64,000 bases of DNA from Bordetella genomosp. 10 (GCF_002261225.1 NZ_NEVM01000005.1:124001-188000); one strand, 5' to 3'. Positions 42,492-51,946 are shown, counted from the stretch's first letter. Translations and numbers: made by a program. The notes: generated by a model from the sequence alone, not told the origin.

Positions 42492-42840
42492 TTGAAGAAG
42501 GCAAGGCGCGAGGATGGACGTGGAACCGGGTATACCACAACGCCTCGCGGCGCTTCACCTCTCCCGGGTCTCCCATGTCGTCCGCCTCGCTCACCTCGCT
42601 TCACATCGCCTCACAACGACCCATAGCGCAACACAGCGGCATGCCGGTGCGCGGCGGCATCGGCGGCCCGCACCGATGCCATCCACATCGCGGAACCAGA
42701 AGCAGGGTTCGTCTACTCAAGAAAAAATCCGCGCCTGGCCCCTCATCCAGGCGCTCGATGCCCCCGCCGCCCTCGACCTGCTTCGCGCCGCAAACACGCC
42801 GGCGGGCCGATCGCGGCAAGACTCTTTCTTGGACGGGAAA
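42492..42840. other. Divergent intergenic region before the fatty-acyl cluster
   Basis: 349 bp between the divergent starts of the secreted protein and the acyl carrier protein. It must hold the promoter of the six-gene cluster. A frame is open from 42514 through into the ACP gene but has atypical composition and no ribosome-binding site, so I treat it as non-coding. No clear -35/-10 or operator is seen. Confidence 0.5.
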
Positions 42841-43110
42841 ATGATGATGAATATCGAGCATGCCGACATAAAGGAAATCGTGGAAATCGCGCTGGACCGG
42901 GAGATCGAGCAGTTCTCCATGACGGCCGATCTCTACGAGGACTACGACATGGATTCCCTCGGGTCCGTCGCGCTGGTCGTGGAGGTGCAGAATCGCTACG
43001 ACGTGCGCATCCTCGACGACCATATGCCGAACCTGCGCACCGGCGCCCAGCTCAAGGCGGAAATAGAAAAGCTGCACGAAGAGAAAGCGGCGAAAGAGGT
43101 CTCCGCATGA
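42841..43110 (+). CDS. Acyl carrier protein
   Basis: Carries the growing acyl chain as a phosphopantetheine thioester. 89 aa, with the attachment site Ser39 in YDMDSLGSVAL and the acidic helix II typical of ACPs (MTADLYEDYDMDS). Three consecutive ATGs (42841, 42844, 42847) are possible starts; GACGGG lies just upstream. It is dedicated to this cluster: its stop overlaps the dehydratase start by 4 nt. A carboxyl-terminal Lys/Glu-rich extension is present. The phosphopantetheinyl transferase must come from elsewhere. Confidence 0.93.
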   Translation: MMMNIEHADIKEIVEIALDREIEQFSMTADLYEDYDMDSLGSVALVVEVQNRYDVRILDDHMPNLRTGAQLKAEIEKLHEEKAAKEVSA

Positions 43111-43607
43111 CGGGAGACATCCGCTATCCGCAGCAGATGGACTATCACCAGATCCTCCGCTTCGTGCCTTACCGCTCGCCCTGGCTCCTGCTCGACCGCA
43201 TGACGTCCTGGGACAGCCAGAGCATCACGGTCCAGAAATCCATCTCCGGCGCCGACCCCATGATGGCCGCGCACCTCGCCGACGGCCCCTCCATCATGCC
43301 CGGCGTTCTCTATATAGAACTGGTCGGCCAGGCGACCTTGCTGCACGGCGTGGTCAGCGGCCGCAGGACCCCGGAGGACGGCGCCGCCGTGCTCGGACGG
43401 TGCAAGGGGGAATTCCTCTCGCCCGCCTTCATCGGCGAAACCATCACCGCCGAAGTCGCCATCCATGAAAAGATCGCCGGCAAGACGGTCTACGAGGGCA
43501 TGGTCCGGGCCGGCGACCGCCTGGTCTGCCGCGTGTCCGGCATGGGCGCGGAAATGGACGGCCCCGCCCCGGCGATGCCGTCGCAGCCTGCCGGTGCAAG
43601 ATCATGA
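43107..43607 (+). CDS. FabZ/FabA-like 3-hydroxyacyl-ACP dehydratase
   Basis: Hot-dog-fold dehydratase, 166 aa, that would remove water from a 3-hydroxyacyl-ACP to give a trans-2-enoyl chain. The catalytic region AHLADGPSIMPGVLYIELVG carries His56 and the acidic residue Glu71, matching FabZ (HFPGxPIxPGVLxxE) with a looser His loop. It overlaps the ACP gene and the ketosynthase gene by 4 nt each. An unsaturated chain is therefore a likely product feature. Confidence 0.9.
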   Translation: MTGDIRYPQQMDYHQILRFVPYRSPWLLLDRMTSWDSQSITVQKSISGADPMMAAHLADGPSIMPGVLYIELVGQATLLHGVVSGRRTPEDGAAVLGRCKGEFLSPAFIGETITAEVAIHEKIAGKTVYEGMVRAGDRLVCRVSGMGAEMDGPAPAMPSQPAGARS

Positions 43608-44815
43608 CGCAGCCCTATCCGCAACCCATCGCCCTCGCGCGGCAATGCTGCGCCATCTCCAACATCGGCGCATCCTGGCCCGAATGCTGGCGCAACCTCC
43701 TGGCGGGAGAGCGCGTTTTTTCTCGCGGCGCCGACCTCATTCCCGGCTGGCCGGACAGCCCGCCCCTGGCGGCCATCCTGAAATTTCCCGGCCTGGAAGG
43801 CCAGCCGCCCTTCGCGCGGCGCACGGACATCCTGGCGCGCATCGTCGGCCGGCAGATGCGCGCGGCGCTCGACCGGCTTGCCGGCGAACATCCCGCCGCC
43901 GCGCTGTCGCTGATCGTGGCCACCTCCCACGGCAATCCCGGACCGCTGTCGGACATCGCCGACGCCCATCACGCGGGCAAGGACCTGTCCACGATGGCCG
44001 CCCCTCTCTGGGAAGGCCTGGTCGCCGACAACCTGGTGAAGGAAGTGAACGCGGGCCTGGCGCGCGAACTGCCCGGCGTCACGATATCCGGCGCGTGCGC
44101 CTCGTCGCTGGTCGCCATCTCCCATGCGGCGGACCGTATCGGCGCCGGCCTGGCCGATGCCGTCCTGATCGTCGCCATCGACACCCTCTCCCGCGTGGCC
44201 TCGGTCGGCTTCGACAACATCGGGGCCATGTCGCGGCAAGGCTGCCGTCCGTATGACAGGCTGCGCGACGGCACCACGGTGGGAGAAGGCGCCGTCGCCA
44301 TGCTGCTGGCCAGGGACGGCCTGCTTCCGCCGCAGGACGTAGTCGGACGCGTCATCGGCACGGCGGTCTACTGCGACGCCGGCCACCTCGTCGAACCCAG
44401 TCCCATCGGGATGTCCCGGGTCATGCAGGGGGCGATGCAACAGGCCGGGCTGCTGCCCCGGGACGTGCGGGGCATCTTCTGGCATGGCACGGGCACGCGC
44501 CAGAACGACAAGACCGAAGCCGAAGCCGCCCGCATCGTCTTCGGCGACCTGTCGCCGCCCTGCACGTCGACCAAGGGATCCCTGGGGCACACCATGGGCG
44601 CATCGGGGGCCTTCAATGTGCTGGCGGCATGCGAGGCCATGGCGCAAGGGACGCTGCCGCACGTCGTCGGCACCACCGATCCCGAATACGGAAATCTGGA
44701 CCTCGTGCTTCACCGGCCCCGGCCGGTCGCGGCCGGCCCCATGCTGGTCACCGCCCTCGGTTTCGGGGGAATCAACGCGGCGGTGGCGATCGCGCCGTGC
44801 AAGGAGTTTCAATGA
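43604..44815 (+). CDS. Beta-ketoacyl-ACP synthase (active-site intact)
   Basis: Condensing enzyme that extends the acyl chain with malonyl-ACP. 403 aa with the full FabF-type triad: Cys165 in SGACASSLVAI, His294 in WHGTGTRQND and His329 in KGSLGHTMGASG. The C-terminal GFGG motif (LGFGGINAAV) is present. It differs from housekeeping FabF in its N-terminal region and resembles ketosynthases of aryl-polyene-type and other secondary clusters. It overlaps both neighbours by 4 nt, the downstream partner being a ketosynthase-like protein without catalytic residues. Confidence 0.93.
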   Translation: MTQPYPQPIALARQCCAISNIGASWPECWRNLLAGERVFSRGADLIPGWPDSPPLAAILKFPGLEGQPPFARRTDILARIVGRQMRAALDRLAGEHPAAALSLIVATSHGNPGPLSDIADAHHAGKDLSTMAAPLWEGLVADNLVKEVNAGLARELPGVTISGACASSLVAISHAADRIGAGLADAVLIVAIDTLSRVASVGFDNIGAMSRQGCRPYDRLRDGTTVGEGAVAMLLARDGLLPPQDVVGRVIGTAVYCDAGHLVEPSPIGMSRVMQGAMQQAGLLPRDVRGIFWHGTGTRQNDKTEAEAARIVFGDLSPPCTSTKGSLGHTMGASGAFNVLAACEAMAQGTLPHVVGTTDPEYGNLDLVLHRPRPVAAGPMLVTALGFGGINAAVAIAPCKEFQ

Positions 44816-45804
44816 ACATCCCTATCCTCAGAGACGGGCCTTACCTCCACGCCATCGGCTGGCTGCGCGGAAAGGACTGCGCCGCGCGCGTCGCGACCAC
44901 CCCGGAATGGAGCAACTTGCCCAACCCCATCGACTTCGCGGGCGACGGCGGATATCGCCTGCAAAGCGGGCTACAAGATGGACTACAGGGCGGACTGCAA
45001 GACGGGCGGCAGGACGAAGCCCCGGACGACAATCGCTACGAAATACCCGCCGCCGTCATGCGCGGCAGCGGCGTGACGCGCGCGCGCTCGGCCGCCAAGG
45101 CGACGGTGTATTCGGCGCTGCTGGGCAGGAAGCTGCTCGACACGGCCGCCGCGCGGCCCGGCTATCACGGCGACCGCGCCGGCGTGGCGATCGCATCGGG
45201 CTCGTCCATCACCCCCATCGCGTGGAAGTTCGAGACGGCGGGACTGCGCCACGGATGGGACAGGACCGATACCTTGCTGCTGCCCAGCTCCATCCCCAGC
45301 GCCATCACCACCCAGGTCTCGGCCGCGCTGGACACGCACGCGGCGGCGATCGCCTTCCAGGACGGCCTGCTCGGCGTATGCGCCGCGCTCGAATACGCGC
45401 ACCTCTCATTCCTGCACCGGCGCTCGGACTGCTTCCTCGTCATGGGTGCGGACGAAGTCTCGCGGGTGCAATGCGACGCGCTTGCCGCCCTGGACGACCG
45501 GCGTCCCTGGCTGGACGGCGCCAGCGGCATGGTGCTGGGCAGAGGTCCGAACACCGATGAAGACTGGCAATTGACGCTCTGCGCCAACGTATCCGCGGAC
45601 AGGCCGCCGGCACTGCCCGCGGATTGGTCCCTGGCCGCATCGCTCGACATCGAGGTCCCGGGCAACGCGACGCTGTTCACCGCGCCGCTGCTTGCCTATG
45701 CGCTGCACGCCTTGCTGCGAGGCGCGACGCACCGGGCGATCCTCAACTGCCGGCTGCCCGGCAGAGGCGTCCATATCCTGGGTTTCTCGCAACACAAACA
45801 CTAG
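44812..45804 (+). CDS. Ketosynthase-like protein without catalytic residues (chain-length-factor-like)
   Basis: 330 aa from the ATG at 44812, coupled to the ketosynthase by ATGA. It keeps a thiolase-fold outline (RAGVAIASGSSITPI; CFLVMGADEVSRVQCDA; ASGMVLGRG). Where the ketosynthase has GACASS it has QDGLLG, and I find no HGTGT or KxxxGH motif; it is also about 70 residues shorter. Type II polyketide systems pair a ketosynthase with such an inactive partner that sets chain length, so a heterodimer is likely. A Gln-rich insert (GLQDGLQGGLQDGRQD) lies near residues 53-68. The reading frame is intact, so I do not call it a pseudogene. Confidence 0.75.
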   Translation: MNIPILRDGPYLHAIGWLRGKDCAARVATTPEWSNLPNPIDFAGDGGYRLQSGLQDGLQGGLQDGRQDEAPDDNRYEIPAAVMRGSGVTRARSAAKATVYSALLGRKLLDTAAARPGYHGDRAGVAIASGSSITPIAWKFETAGLRHGWDRTDTLLLPSSIPSAITTQVSAALDTHAAAIAFQDGLLGVCAALEYAHLSFLHRRSDCFLVMGADEVSRVQCDALAALDDRRPWLDGASGMVLGRGPNTDEDWQLTLCANVSADRPPALPADWSLAASLDIEVPGNATLFTAPLLAYALHALLRGATHRAILNCRLPGRGVHILGFSQHKH

Positions 45805-45832
45805 CACCGACACCGCGCGAGGCGGCACAACA

Positions 45833-47134
45833 ATGAAAATCGACAAGGTCCCCGGGAGGCTGGCACATCGGGACGACAGGAAACGCTTGTTCCCCGTCGT
45901 CTTCATGTTCCTGTCCTTCGGCAACATGCTCCTATGCCTGGCCGCCGCGCTGTTCATCCCGCAGGCGTCCGCCTATGCGCTCTGCGCGATGCTGTACGCC
46001 GCGATGGTCGCGACGGAATATCGCTACGGCATCCGGTCCCCGATATCCATCTCGTTGCTGGTCCTGTACAGCGGGCTGTTATTGCTGGAGTTCAACGCCG
46101 CGCCCTTCAGGCAATACGTCGGCCTCATCGTCTTCGCGTGGTTGAGTTTGCTTACCGGCACGCTGCTGCTCGGCAAGAAACCCTTCACCACCTTTTATTC
46201 GAAAGGCCGGGGCATGCGGCAGCTTCACTACACCGTCTCCGCGCTCTGGTGCATGACCTATTTCCTTTGCCTGCTATGCCATGCCCTGCGCTTCCCGTCC
46301 GCCTCCTTCCTGGTCACGCCCTATCTTCTGTGCATCGCCTGCGGACTGTGCACGATCTTCCTGCACCTGTGCTGGTTCGGAAAGCGCAATTCGCTGCAAC
46401 CCGCCTTCTCCATCGGCGATTACGCGTTCCGCCGCATATGCGTCGGCTCCGCCGACTTCGACAGGTTCTGCCGTTTCTACGCGCGCCAGATCGATACCCG
46501 TGGCGAGGGTGGCTCGGCCGCCGAGGTCGCCGAGGCGGTAGCGAAGATGGAGCGGGAACTGGGCCCGCATGCGTACATCTTCGTCGCGGAACGCGAGGGG
46601 CAAGTGGTGGGATGCATACGCTGCATCGTGGACCGGAAGCATCGTCCTTTCCCGATGGAGGAAGACATGGGCCTTTGTTTCGACCATCTGCGCGGCTTCG
46701 GCAATCTCCTGTACGTGGGACGCCTGGCGGTGGACCCCGACTTTCGCGACCGGCCGGACGTGTTGAACGGCCTGTTCAAGTGTTTCGTGGACCTGGCGCT
46801 CAGCAAGGACATCTCCTTCGTGGTGGCCGAAGGGCTGCCCGCGCGCCTGCCCGTCTATCGGAAACTGGGTTTCGAGCCGATGTTCCCGAGCGCCGACCCG
46901 CGCCATTCGATACGGATGTCGCTGGGCTATGAGTGCCATCCCATCTATCTGAACTTCGCCAGGATGGTTTTTTCCCAGAGCGCCGAATCGGCGCGCAAGT
47001 ACGGATTCTCCGCCTTCGTCAACGCGTACCTGGCCGAGCGTTGGTACAAGCGCAACGCCCTGTCGCACATCCTCAAGCCGCCCGGCCGGTGGCCCTGGCG
47101 CCTGGACCTGGCGCGGATCCGGACGACGCTTTGA
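45833..47134 (+). CDS. Membrane-anchored N-acyltransferase, GNAT/FeeM (N-acyl amino acid synthase) type
   Basis: 433 aa. Residues about 20-182 hold roughly six membrane helices; residues about 195-430 form a GNAT-like domain (AYIFVAEREGQVVGCIRC, LLYVGRLAVDPDFRDRPDVL, VAEGLPARLPVYRKLGFEPM) of the kind found in N-acyl amino acid synthases. In the known FeeM/FeeL pair the synthase takes the acyl chain from its ACP, which fits the ACP in this operon. The product could be an N-acylated amino acid or other amine made at the inner membrane. Fusion of this domain to a multi-helix membrane region is unusual. It starts 28 nt after the previous gene. Confidence 0.75.
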   Translation: MKIDKVPGRLAHRDDRKRLFPVVFMFLSFGNMLLCLAAALFIPQASAYALCAMLYAAMVATEYRYGIRSPISISLLVLYSGLLLLEFNAAPFRQYVGLIVFAWLSLLTGTLLLGKKPFTTFYSKGRGMRQLHYTVSALWCMTYFLCLLCHALRFPSASFLVTPYLLCIACGLCTIFLHLCWFGKRNSLQPAFSIGDYAFRRICVGSADFDRFCRFYARQIDTRGEGGSAAEVAEAVAKMERELGPHAYIFVAEREGQVVGCIRCIVDRKHRPFPMEEDMGLCFDHLRGFGNLLYVGRLAVDPDFRDRPDVLNGLFKCFVDLALSKDISFVVAEGLPARLPVYRKLGFEPMFPSADPRHSIRMSLGYECHPIYLNFARMVFSQSAESARKYGFSAFVNAYLAERWYKRNALSHILKPPGRWPWRLDLARIRTTL

Positions 47135-47147
47135 GGACGAGGACACG

Positions 47148-48065
47148 ATGATCATGCCTCCCCATTCCAGACTGGAAGAAACGCCGCCCTCGCGCGCCCC
47201 GACACGTTATGCGCTGGACTTCGACGACCGCTTCGGCGTGCTCGCCCTGACCTGGCAACAGGACTGCCCGCCTTATTTCAGCCCCGACCTGCTGTCCGAT
47301 ATGGCGCGGGAATTGTCGGCCATCCAATCGGAGCGCTTCGGGCCTTCCGGCGCCCTGCGCTATTTCGTCTTGCGCTCCGGCCACCCTAACATCTTCAGCC
47401 TGGGCGGCGATCTCGCGTTCTTCCTGCGAACGATCCTGGCCCGGGACCGCCAGGCCTTGCTCGCCTATGCGACGCAGTGCGCCCATCTCATGCATGCGCT
47501 GCATTCCGGGTTCCAGGGCGGCGTCACGACGATCGCCCTGGTACAGGGGGCATGCACCGGTGGCGGCTTCGAGGCGGCGCTCGCCTGCAACTACATAGTC
47601 GCGGAACGCCACGCCAGGTTCAGCTTCCCCGAAATCCAACTGGGGATTTTCCCCGGAATGGGGGCGCTGCCCCTGCTGGCACGGCGCCTGGGCCAGCGCG
47701 ATTACGAGGAAGTCTGCCACTCGGGCCGCAGTTTTTCCGCCGAAGCCCTCGCCGACAAGGGACTCATCGACGTCATCGCCGACACCGGACAAGGGGAACA
47801 GGCCGCCAACGCGTGGATCCGCAAGCGTCACCCCGCGTTCGCCTCGCACCGGGAAATGGCGGCCGTGCGGCAAGCCCGCGCGCCGATGTCCAGGGCGGAT
47901 TTCGAGGCGTCGCTGCCGCGGTGGGTGGACGTGGTCCTCTCGCTGGACCAGCGGCGCCTGGCGATGCTGTCATTGGCGATTCAAAAGCAGCAGGCCGAAT
48001 CGCGGTCTCGATGCATCGCCCCCGCGCCGCCCTGCCCGCCATCCAACCATCCTCAACCCGGCTGA
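47148..48065 (+). CDS. RpfF-like enoyl-CoA hydratase/thioesterase (crotonase superfamily)
   Basis: 305 aa with close phrase similarity to RpfF, the synthase of diffusible signal factor (DSF): FSLGGDLAFFLRTILARDRQ, IALVQGACTGGGFEAALAC and FSFPEIQLGIFPGMGALP. The two RpfF catalytic glutamates are kept (Glu142 and Glu162; Glu141/Glu161 in Xanthomonas RpfF). RpfF turns 3-hydroxyacyl-ACP into cis-2-enoyl fatty acids and releases them. GAGG lies 5 nt before the ATG and the gap to the acyltransferase gene is 13 nt. The last 20 residues (Pro/Ser/Cys-rich) are not RpfF-like, and the 3' end overlaps the convergent amidase by 13 bp. No RpfC/RpfG sensor is in the window. Confidence 0.85.
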   Translation: MIMPPHSRLEETPPSRAPTRYALDFDDRFGVLALTWQQDCPPYFSPDLLSDMARELSAIQSERFGPSGALRYFVLRSGHPNIFSLGGDLAFFLRTILARDRQALLAYATQCAHLMHALHSGFQGGVTTIALVQGACTGGGFEAALACNYIVAERHARFSFPEIQLGIFPGMGALPLLARRLGQRDYEEVCHSGRSFSAEALADKGLIDVIADTGQGEQAANAWIRKRHPAFASHREMAAVRQARAPMSRADFEASLPRWVDVVLSLDQRRLAMLSLAIQKQQAESRSRCIAPAPPCPPSNHPQPG

Positions 48066-49486
48066 GCGATGCGATGCGCCCAGGGCTGCACCTGCTCCAA
48101 TTGCGCCGACAATTGAAGCACCAGGTCCTCGCGGCCGAAGCGGCCCACCAGTTGCACGCCCACCGGCAGGCCGGCCTCGGTCCATGCGCCCGGCAGGCTC
48201 GCCGCGGGCTGCCCCGTGGCGTTGAAGATGGCCGAGAACGTGCCGTAGCGGCCCACCTTGCGGCGCAGCTCCATGAACGTGCCTTCCTGCATGGTGAGAT
48301 AACCCAGCTTGGGCGGCAACTGCGTCAGCGACGGCGTGAGAATGATGTCGTAATCCTGCATATAGGCCTCCAGCGCGCGGCCCACGGCGTGGAAACGGTT
48401 GATGCAGCCGATGTACTGCGCCCCCGTTATGGTCTTGCCGTACTCGTAGCCGTTGCGCATGGCCGGCTCCAGGTCGTCGTCGGCCAGCGCCTTGCCCGTG
48501 AGGCCCAGGCGCGTATCGACGCTGACCACGATGTTGGAGGCCAGCACGTTGGCATGCGCCAGCACCAGCGCGTCGTAATCGATTTCCGGCGGCGCGCTGT
48601 CGACCACCTCGTGGCCGGCGGCGCGCAGCAAGGCCGCCACGCGGTCGACCGCGGCCACGCATTCCGGCGCCACGGGAATGTCGTTCCAGGCCTGGCGCCA
48701 GACGGCGATGCGCAAGCGCCCGGGCGCCCGCTTGATCGCGTCCAGATAGGAATCCGGCGCGAGCGGCGCGGCATACGGCGCGCCGGTTTCGTAGCCGCCG
48801 ATGGCGTCCAGCGCGGCGGCGGAATCGCGCACGGTGCGCGAGAGCACGCCGTCGGTCGCCAGGCTGCCCCAGCCCTCGCCGCGGAACGGCCCCATCGGCA
48901 CGCGGCCGCGCGAGGTCTTCAGTCCATAGACCCCGCAGGCCGCGGCGGGAATGCGGATCGAACCGCCGCCGTCGCTGCCGTGCGCCACCGGCACGACGCC
49001 GCAGGCCACCGCGGCCGCCGCGCCGCCGCTGGAGCCGCCGGACGACCGGGTCGGGTCCCAGGGATTGAGCGTGGGACCGCCATTGCGGGCGGCTTCCGTG
49101 GTCGGCGCCATGCAGAACTCGGGCACCGTGGTGCGGGCGAACGGAATCAGGCCGGCGGCTTCGAAGCGTTCCGGCAGCGTGGCGTTGCGCGCATAGGTCG
49201 TGTCGTTGAGCAGGCGCGAGCCCAGGCTGGACGGGAACCGCACGTGCGCCACGCCCGAGTCCTTGAGCAGGAAGGGAATGCCGCCGAACGCGCCGCGCGG
49301 CGTCCAGTCGCGCGCGACCGCCAGCGATTCCTCGTACCGCTCGTAGCACAGCGCGTTCAGCGCCGCGCCCCGCGTCTTCGCCAGGCCGATGGCGCAGGCC
49401 ATCAACTCCTCGGAAGTGACTTCCTTGCGCGCCAGCAGGTCGGCCAGCCCCAGTCCGTCCAGGGACTGGTATTCCACATCACGCAT
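48053..49486 (-). CDS. Amidase-signature family hydrolase
   Basis: Hydrolyses carboxylic amides; 477 aa. The Ser-cisSer-Lys triad is present: Lys75 in PFLLKDSG, Ser152 in SGGSSGGAA and Ser176 in [13 protein letters not shown]. There is no signal peptide, so it acts in the cytoplasm. Its start overlaps the end of the ABC ATPase gene by 8 nt, making it the last gene of a peptide-type importer operon; the imported compound is probably an amide or short peptide it cleaves. It overlaps the convergent RpfF-like gene by 13 bp. Confidence 0.93.
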   Translation of the reverse strand: MRDVEYQSLDGLGLADLLARKEVTSEELMACAIGLAKTRGAALNALCYERYEESLAVARDWTPRGAFGGIPFLLKDSGVAHVRFPSSLGSRLLNDTTYARNATLPERFEAAGLIPFARTTVPEFCMAPTTEAARNGGPTLNPWDPTRSSGGSSGGAAAAVACGVVPVAHGSDGGGSIRIPAAACGVYGLKTSRGRVPMGPFRGEGWGSLATDGVLSRTVRDSAAALDAIGGYETGAPYAAPLAPDSYLDAIKRAPGRLRIAVWRQAWNDIPVAPECVAAVDRVAALLRAAGHEVVDSAPPEIDYDALVLAHANVLASNIVVSVDTRLGLTGKALADDDLEPAMRNGYEYGKTITGAQYIGCINRFHAVGRALEAYMQDYDIILTPSLTQLPPKLGYLTMQEGTFMELRRKVGRYGTFSAIFNATGQPAASLPGAWTEAGLPVGVQLVGRFGREDLVLQLSAQLEQVQPWAHRIAQPG

Positions 49487-51110
49487 GCTCTTTGCTCCTA
49501 GTCGAGTCGTTCGTCGCCGCCAGATCCGGTTTTTCCCAGGACTTTCCGGGAATGGAATCGATCAGCCGGCGTGTGTATTCATGTTGGGGTTGATAGAAAA
49601 TCCGCGCGGCGCGGTCCAGCTCCACCAGCTCGCCCTGGCGCATCACGGCGATGCGGTCGCAGATCTCCGCCGCGACGCGCAGGTCGTGCGTGATGAACAG
49701 GACGGAGAGGTCGAACTGGCCCGACACCGATTTCAGCAGCGCCAGCACCTGCGCCTGGATGGAAACGTCCAGCGCCGATACGGCCTCGTCGGCGATCAGC
49801 AGGCGCGGCTTGAGCGCCAATGCGCGGGCGATGCCGATGCGCTGGCGCTGGCCGCCGGAGAATTGATGCGGGTAGCGGCTGCCGGCGTCGCCGCCCAGCC
49901 CCACCAGCTCCAGCAGCTCGCGTGCCTCGCGCAAGGCCGTCGCGCGGCTGGTGCCGAAGGCGATCGGCCCCTGCGCGACGGCGTCGGCGATGCGGTGGCG
50001 CGGGTTCAGCGACGCATAGGGGTCCTGGAACACCATCTGGATCTGGCGCCGGAAGGGCCGGAATGCGCGCGCGTCCAGGCCCACCAGTTCCTGGCCGTTC
50101 ATCCGGACGCTGCCGCCGTCGGGCTTGATCAGCCCCACCAGCGTCCGGCCCAGGGTGGACTTGCCCGATCCCGACTCGCCGACCAGGCCCAGCGTCTCGC
50201 CCTGGTGGATATCCAGCGTAATGTCGCGCAAGGCGGCCACTTGCCGGCCGCCGCTGGTGAACAGCTTGCGCAGCCCGCGCACCTGGACCAGCGGTGGGCG
50301 GCCGCCCTCCTCCGGCTTGCCCTCGGGCTTGTGCGGCACGGCCGCGATCAACTGGCGCGTGTACGGATGCCGGGGCCGGTTGAGGACATCGTCGGCGCTG
50401 CCCGACTCCACCACGCTGCCCTTGCGCATCACGACGATGCGGTCGGCGATATCCGCCACCACGCCGAAGTCGTGGGTGATGAAGATCACGCCGATGCCCA
50501 TGCGACGCTGGATATCCTTGATCAGCGCCAGGATCTGCGCCTGCGTCGTCACGTCCAGCGCGGTGGTGGGTTCGTCGGCGATCAGCACGTCCGGCTCCAG
50601 CGCCAGGGCCATGGCGATGACCACGCGCTGGCGTTGGCCGCCCGACAACTGGAAGGGGTAGGCGTCGTAGATGGCCTGCGGATCGGGCAGCAAGGCCAGA
50701 TTGAACAGCTCCAGCACGCGCTGCTTGCGCGCCGCCGCGTCCATGCCGGTGTGGCGCTCCAGCACCTCGTCGACCTGGCGGCCGACGCGCATGATGGGGT
50801 TGAGCGCGGTCATCGGCTCCTGGAACACCATGCCGAAGGACTTGCCGCGCAACGCGTACCAGTCGTTCAGGCCCAGGCCGACCAGGTCGCGGCCGCGGTA
50901 GCGGATCGATCCCCGCGCCACCCGCAACTGGTCGGCCGGCAGCAGGCCCATCACGGCGTGCGCGGTCACGGACTTGCCCGAGCCGGACTCGCCGACCACG
51001 CACAGGATTTCGTTGCGATTCAAGGCATAGGACACGCCCTCGACGACGCGCAGGCCGCCGTGCGCGGTGACGACGTCGAGATCGCGGATCTCCAACAAGG
51101 CTTCGGTCAT
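49479..51110 (-). CDS. Peptide-type ABC transporter, fused DppD-DppF ATPase
   Basis: 543 aa containing two complete ATPase domains in one chain (about 5-255 and 280-525). Each has Walker A (GESGSGKS), signature LSGGQRQR / FSGGQRQR and Walker B ([13 protein letters not shown] / [13 protein letters not shown]); the second Walker B has Ala where Pro is usual. The C-terminal peptide-transporter zone ([24 protein letters not shown]) follows each. The ATG at 51110 overlaps the DppC-like permease stop. Fused DppDF ATPases occur in many proteobacterial importers of peptides, opines or amides. Confidence 0.95.
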   Translation of the reverse strand: MTEALLEIRDLDVVTAHGGLRVVEGVSYALNRNEILCVVGESGSGKSVTAHAVMGLLPADQLRVARGSIRYRGRDLVGLGLNDWYALRGKSFGMVFQEPMTALNPIMRVGRQVDEVLERHTGMDAAARKQRVLELFNLALLPDPQAIYDAYPFQLSGGQRQRVVIAMALALEPDVLIADEPTTALDVTTQAQILALIKDIQRRMGIGVIFITHDFGVVADIADRIVVMRKGSVVESGSADDVLNRPRHPYTRQLIAAVPHKPEGKPEEGGRPPLVQVRGLRKLFTSGGRQVAALRDITLDIHQGETLGLVGESGSGKSTLGRTLVGLIKPDGGSVRMNGQELVGLDARAFRPFRRQIQMVFQDPYASLNPRHRIADAVAQGPIAFGTSRATALREARELLELVGLGGDAGSRYPHQFSGGQRQRIGIARALALKPRLLIADEAVSALDVSIQAQVLALLKSVSGQFDLSVLFITHDLRVAAEICDRIAVMRQGELVELDRAARIFYQPQHEYTRRLIDSIPGKSWEKPDLAATNDSTRSKEHA

Positions 51111-51946
51111 GCGGTCCTCCGCCGGGCCAGCTTGGGATTGAGGGCGTCGTTCAAGGCCTCGCCGATCAGGTTCAGCGACAGCACCGTGAGCAGGATGGCG
51201 ATGCCCGGGAACACGCTCATCCACCAGGCGTCGCGCAGCACGCTGCGCGAGGCGCCGATGATGTAGCCCCAGGTCATGGCGTTGGGATCGCCCAGGCCCA
51301 GGAAGCTCAAGGCGGACTCCAGCAGGATGGCGCTGGCCACCATCAGCGAGCCGGAGACGATGACCGGCGAAAGGCTGTTGGGCAGGATCTGCGTGAGGAT
51401 GATGCGCGCGTTGGACTGCCCCGACAGCATGGCGGCCTGCACGAATTCCCGGTTGCGCAGGCTCATGAATTCCGCGCGCACCAGGCGCGCCAGCGGTGGC
51501 CACGAGACCACGGATATCGCCAGCACCACGGTCTGCGTGGTCGGCGTGAGGATGGCCACCAGCACCACCGCCAGGAAGAAGCTGGGTATGGTCTGGAAGA
51601 GTTCGATGACGCCGACGATCGCCTGGTCCACGCGGCCGCCGTAGAAGCCGGCCAGCGCGCCCATCGCGATGCCCAGCACGATGGACACCGCCGTCGCCAC
51701 GGCCGCCAGCATCAGGGTGAGGCGCGCGCCATAGGCGATGCCCGTGGCGATATCGCGGCCCAGCGTATCGGTGCCCAGCAGCGCGCCCTCGGACAGCGGC
51801 GGCTGGAACGGCGCGTTGGCGATGTCCCAGGGACTGTCGGGGAAGAACCAACTGGCCGTCAGCGCCAGCGCGGCCACGGCGAGCAGCACGACCAGGCCGG
51901 CCACCCCGCCCTTGTTGCGGCAGAATGCGTGCAGGAAGTCTTTCAT
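51107..51946 (-). CDS. Peptide-type ABC transporter permease, DppC-like
   Basis: 279 aa inner-membrane permease with an N-terminal helix, the conserved LLGTDTLGRDIATGIAYGAR motif and the EAA-loop region (EFVQAAMLSGQSNARII). The ATG at 51946 overlaps the DppB-like stop by 4 nt. Longer frames upstream are shadows of the dppB-like gene. Confidence 0.95.
   Translation of the reverse strand: MKDFLHAFCRNKGGVAGLVVLLAVAALALTASWFFPDSPWDIANAPFQPPLSEGALLGTDTLGRDIATGIAYGARLTLMLAAVATAVSIVLGIAMGALAGFYGGRVDQAIVGVIELFQTIPSFFLAVVLVAILTPTTQTVVLAISVVSWPPLARLVRAEFMSLRNREFVQAAMLSGQSNARIILTQILPNSLSPVIVSGSLMVASAILLESALSFLGLGDPNAMTWGYIIGASRSVLRDAWWMSVFPGIAILLTVLSLNLIGEALNDALNPKLARRRTA

Noticed and set aside
42514-42840. 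In-frame extension upstream of the ACP
   Set aside because: The 109 extra residues are Arg/His/Pro-rich without similarity to ACPs, and there is no ribosome-binding site at 42514.
44812-45804. KS-like gene as a decaying pseudogene
   Set aside because: The frame is intact, composition is normal and it is translationally coupled to an active KS; catalytic loss fits a chain-length-factor role.
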